Part shown: positions 61,757 through 64,000 of the stretch, in pieces
Layout: every line of letters begins with the position of its first letter
Numbering within the stretch: the first letter of the stretch is position 1
Origin: Siccibacter turicensis LMG 23730
GTDB taxonomy: Bacteria > Pseudomonadota > Gammaproteobacteria > Enterobacterales > Enterobacteriaceae
Assembly: GCF_000463155.2 (NCBI RefSeq)
Contig: NZ_AWFZ01000028.1
Location: forward strand, 570,381 to 634,380
Reading direction: 5' to 3'
DNA: 64,000 bases
Made by a program: the position numbers and the translations under genes
Notes under the pieces: generated by a model
Seen by the model: only the letters and a program-made list of their open reading frames with translations
Database searches by the model: none
Told to the model about the DNA's origin: nothing

Positions 61757-62659
61757 TTAACCGCCGGTTTTCAGGCAAAAACCCGGTTGCGCCTGGCGCT
61801 CTGCCCACTTGATCATCAGCGTGGCGATATCAATGCCGGTGGTCTTCTCAATGCCTTCCAGCCCCGGCGACGCGTTGACCTCCATCACCAGCGGCCCCCG
61901 GCTGGCGCGCAGAATATCGACCCCGGCGACGTCAAGCCCGAGGGTCTGCGCCGCTTTGATGGCGATCGCCCGCTCCTGCGGCGTGATGTTGGCAATGCGC
62001 GCCACCCCACCGCGATGCAGGTTGGAGCGAAAATCGCCCTCTTTTGCCTGGCGCTCAATGGCCGCCACCACCTCGTCGCCCACCACCAGACAGCGAATGT
62101 CGCAGCCTTTCGCCTCTTTTATATACTCCTGCACCAGGATGTGGGCGTTGAGCCCGCGGAACGCGTCGATCACGCTCTCCGCCGCCTGACGAGTCTCCGC
62201 CAGCACCACACCGATCCCCTGGGTGCCCTCCACCAGCTTCACCACCAGCGGCGCGCCGCCGACCATCTCGATCAGATCGCTGGTGTCGTCCGGCGAGTGC
62301 GCAATGCCGGTCACCGGCAGATCGATACCCTCGCGCGCCAGCAGCTGCAGCGAGCGCAGCTTGTCCCGCGCCCGGGTAATGGCCACCGATTCGTTCAGCG
62401 GGTAGCTGCCCAGCACTTCAAACTGGCGCAGCACCGCGGTGCCATAAAAGGTAATGGCCGAGCCGATGCGCGGAATGACGATGTCGTAGTGCGGGAGCTG
62501 CCGTCCTTTGTAGTGCATCGAGGAGGAGAGCGGATTGATGTTCATATAGCAGGAGAGCGGGTCGAGAATATCCACCAGATGACCCCGGCGGGTGGCCGCT
62601 TCACGCAGATGCTTGCAGGACCAGAGCGTGCCGTCCCTGGACAGAATAGCGATTTTCAC
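61757..62659 (-). CDS. rimK: RimK, ribosomal protein S6 glutamate ligase
   Basis: 300 residues, E. coli length. ATP-grasp enzyme adding glutamates to the C-terminus of S6. The ATP-grasp region includes [39 protein letters not shown] and the Mg-binding [14 protein letters not shown]. Part of the nfsA-rimK-ybjN series. Confidence 0.96.
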   Translation of the reverse strand: MKIAILSRDGTLWSCKHLREAATRRGHLVDILDPLSCYMNINPLSSSMHYKGRQLPHYDIVIPRIGSAITFYGTAVLRQFEVLGSYPLNESVAITRARDKLRSLQLLAREGIDLPVTGIAHSPDDTSDLIEMVGGAPLVVKLVEGTQGIGVVLAETRQAAESVIDAFRGLNAHILVQEYIKEAKGCDIRCLVVGDEVVAAIERQAKEGDFRSNLHRGGVARIANITPQERAIAIKAAQTLGLDVAGVDILRASRGPLVMEVNASPGLEGIEKTTGIDIATLMIKWAERQAQPGFCLKTGG

Positions 62660-62704
62660 CCTTTACCTCACTGTAAAAGACCGAAAAAAACCTGCGTATC
62701 ATAC

Positions 62705-62733
62705 ACGCCCCCTCGCAGGCCGCGAAGGGGCGT
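62705..62733 (-). promoter_or_regulatory. Intercistronic stem-loop between nfsA and rimK
   Basis: ACGCCCCCTCGC (62705-62716) pairs with GCGAAGGGGCGT (62722-62733) with one mismatch and a 5-nt loop. There is no T-run after it in the direction of transcription, so it may modulate or stabilise a read-through mRNA. Confidence 0.55.
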
Positions 62734-62762
62734 TTGCACAAGATAGCCCTGTTACGTCAGGG

Positions 62763-63485
62763 TTAGCGGGTGGCCCATCCCTGCTTGTGGAGATACTCCA
62801 GTATGAAGGGACGGCTCTCTTTAATGATAGTGCGACGGATATGGTCGCTCCAGGTATCGCGGCGGGTGTTGCTGCCACGGGTGAGATAGTACTCCGCCAG
62901 CTGGTCGTCGTACTGCGCCAGCAGGGCTTCATCCATCGGCTGATAGTGGTTCTCATGCACCAGCATCCCCGCCGGCATGCGCGGTTTCACTTGCGGGTTA
63001 TCCGCCGGCCAGCCCATGCACATCCCGAACAGCGGCAGCACGTGTTTCGGCAGCTTCAGCAGCTCGGTCACCTCGTTAATGCTGTTACGGATCCCGCCGA
63101 TGTATACCGCGCCAAGGCCCAGGGACTCTGCGGCGATCATGGCGTTTTGCCCCATCATGGCGGTATCCACCACCCCGAGCAGCAGCTGTTCGGCAAGGCC
63201 GAGCTGGGCATCGGGGCAGATTTGCTGGTTGCGGTTAAAATCGGCGCAGAACACCCAGAACTCGGCGGCCTTCGCAACATGCTCCTGACCGCCGGTCAGC
63301 GTGACCAGCTGCTGGCGCATCGCCGGATCGGTAATGCGGATAATAGAACTGGCCTGCAGAAAGCTTGAGCTGGAGGCCGATTGCGCTGCGGCGATAATCG
63401 CCTCCCGCTGCGCCTGGGTGACAGGCTCGTCAGTGTAGTGGCGAATGGAGCGGTGGGCGCAAAGCAGATCGATAGTCGGCGTCAT
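62763..63485 (-). CDS. nfsA: NfsA, oxygen-insensitive NADPH nitroreductase
   Basis: 240 residues, E. coli length. FMN flavoprotein reducing nitrofurans and quinones by two electrons. Conserved N-terminus LLCAHRSIRHYTDEPVTQAQ, flavin region SSSFLQASSIIRI and the GAVYIGGIRNSINEV segment. In E. coli ybjC and grxA lie upstream; here ybjM is the next gene, only 180 bp away. Confidence 0.95.
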   Translation of the reverse strand: MTPTIDLLCAHRSIRHYTDEPVTQAQREAIIAAAQSASSSSFLQASSIIRITDPAMRQQLVTLTGGQEHVAKAAEFWVFCADFNRNQQICPDAQLGLAEQLLLGVVDTAMMGQNAMIAAESLGLGAVYIGGIRNSINEVTELLKLPKHVLPLFGMCMGWPADNPQVKPRMPAGMLVHENHYQPMDEALLAQYDDQLAEYYLTRGSNTRRDTWSDHIRRTIIKESRPFILEYLHKQGWATR

Positions 63486-63664
63486 CTCGTCTTTCCTTTA
63501 ATTTCTCTCAGTACGGGGGTGTCACCGTTCGTGATGCGGCAAAATGCGACCGCTGTCACAGACAATGCAGCAGGGAGTATAGCGTGCTTCAGAAGGTGCG
63601 GGAGTGGCGAAACGAAGCCTGAGACCCGAATCACAGGCGCGGCGGCCCGTAATCCAGGGTACGG

Positions 63665-64000
63665 TCAGAGATGTTGACGGCGCTTCGCGCTGCGGTGAAA
63701 ACGCAACAGCGAGCGAAAGAACAAGAAACACAGCGCGCCGAGCGCGCACCAGAAGACACCGCTGAACAGCCACGCCAGCTGCTGCCACACCGACCGCAGC
63801 GGCATTTGCCACAGGTGCATCATCACCAGGCAAACCGGCAACGCCAGTATCGCGCCCAGCAGCGGCGCGCTCAGGCGACGGTGCCGCGAGAAGTAGCTCG
63901 CCACGGCGCCTGGCACCACGAACAGCAGCAGACCCAGTTCAGGTACATCAGGGGTATTGAAAACCGCCTGGCCTTTAAGATGGAGTGAAACGCAGACCAC
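63665..64000 (-). CDS. ybjM: YbjM, inner-membrane protein (5' end cut by window edge)
   Basis: The C-terminal ~111 codons of a small membrane protein: GLLLFVVPGAVASYFSRHR and QQLAWLFSGVFWCALGALCFLFF closely resemble E. coli YbjM (125 residues). About 15-18 N-terminal codons should lie beyond 64000; the GTG at the edge is unlikely to be the true start. Function unknown. In E. coli ybjM is transcribed divergently across grxA; here it runs in the same direction as nfsA. Confidence 0.82.
   Translation of the reverse strand: MVCVSLHLKGQAVFNTPDVPELGLLLFVVPGAVASYFSRHRRLSAPLLGAILALPVCLVMMHLWQMPLRSVWQQLAWLFSGVFWCALGALCFLFFRSLLRFHRSAKRRQHL

Overview
The window reads as a chromosomal segment of a member of the Enterobacteriaceae. 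Gene content and order follow the Escherichia coli K-12 serC-to-ybjM interval almost gene for gene, and most protein lengths match E. coli to within a few residues. Departures from the E. coli map, together with high GC, point to a relative in the Enterobacter/Leclercia/Lelliottia/Kosakonia neighbourhood rather than Escherichia itself. The genus is an inference; no rRNA or tRNA gene is present to settle it.

Layout: 1-8.0 kb holds serC (cut by the window edge), ycaP, ycaO and the anaerobic formate block focA-pflB-pflA. 8.1-17.7 kb holds ycaD, serS, rarA, lolA, ftsK and lrp on the minus strand. 18.2-24.1 kb holds trxB, cydDC, aat and infA on the plus strand. 24.2-30.5 kb holds clpA-clpS, cspD and macAB. 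30.7-42.7 kb holds ybjX, ybjD, aqpZ, lysO, the nitric-oxide-stress pair hcp-hcr, a DoxX-family gene, poxB-ltaE and ybjS. 43.1-49.0 kb holds amiD-ybjQ, ybjP and the arginine transporter artPIQM-artJ. 49.0-54.5 kb is an accessory carbohydrate cluster: an AraC-type regulator, a DUF2264 protein, a LacY-family sugar symporter and a GH88 unsaturated glucuronyl hydrolase. 54.9-64 kb holds rlmC, ybjO, the putrescine transporter potFGHI, ybjN, rimK, nfsA and the edge-cut ybjM.

Compared with my memory of E. coli K-12, several genes are missing from their usual places: dmsABC/ycaC and ycaMNK, the serW tRNA gene between infA and clpA, ybjT between ltaE and ybjS, and grxA-ybjC between ybjM and nfsA. Additions are the DoxX gene and the 49-54.5 kb sugar cluster.

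The least explained feature is a dispersed non-coding repeat of about 260 bp. It is present in two inverted copies (42725-42988 and 54531-54793), with a short remnant beside the artJ operator (48135-48157). The copies bracket amiD through the GH88 cluster. The sugar cluster is the best candidate for an uncharacterised pathway: regulator, proton symporter and two putative (alpha/alpha)-barrel enzymes that could import and open unsaturated uronic-acid oligosaccharides.

Regulatory sites supported by sequence include an FNR-like site before focA, an NsrR-like site before hcp, tandem ARG boxes before artJ, a sigma-54-like element embedded in a palindrome before potF, a strong hairpin in the lrp leader and three stacked stem-loops between potF and potG.
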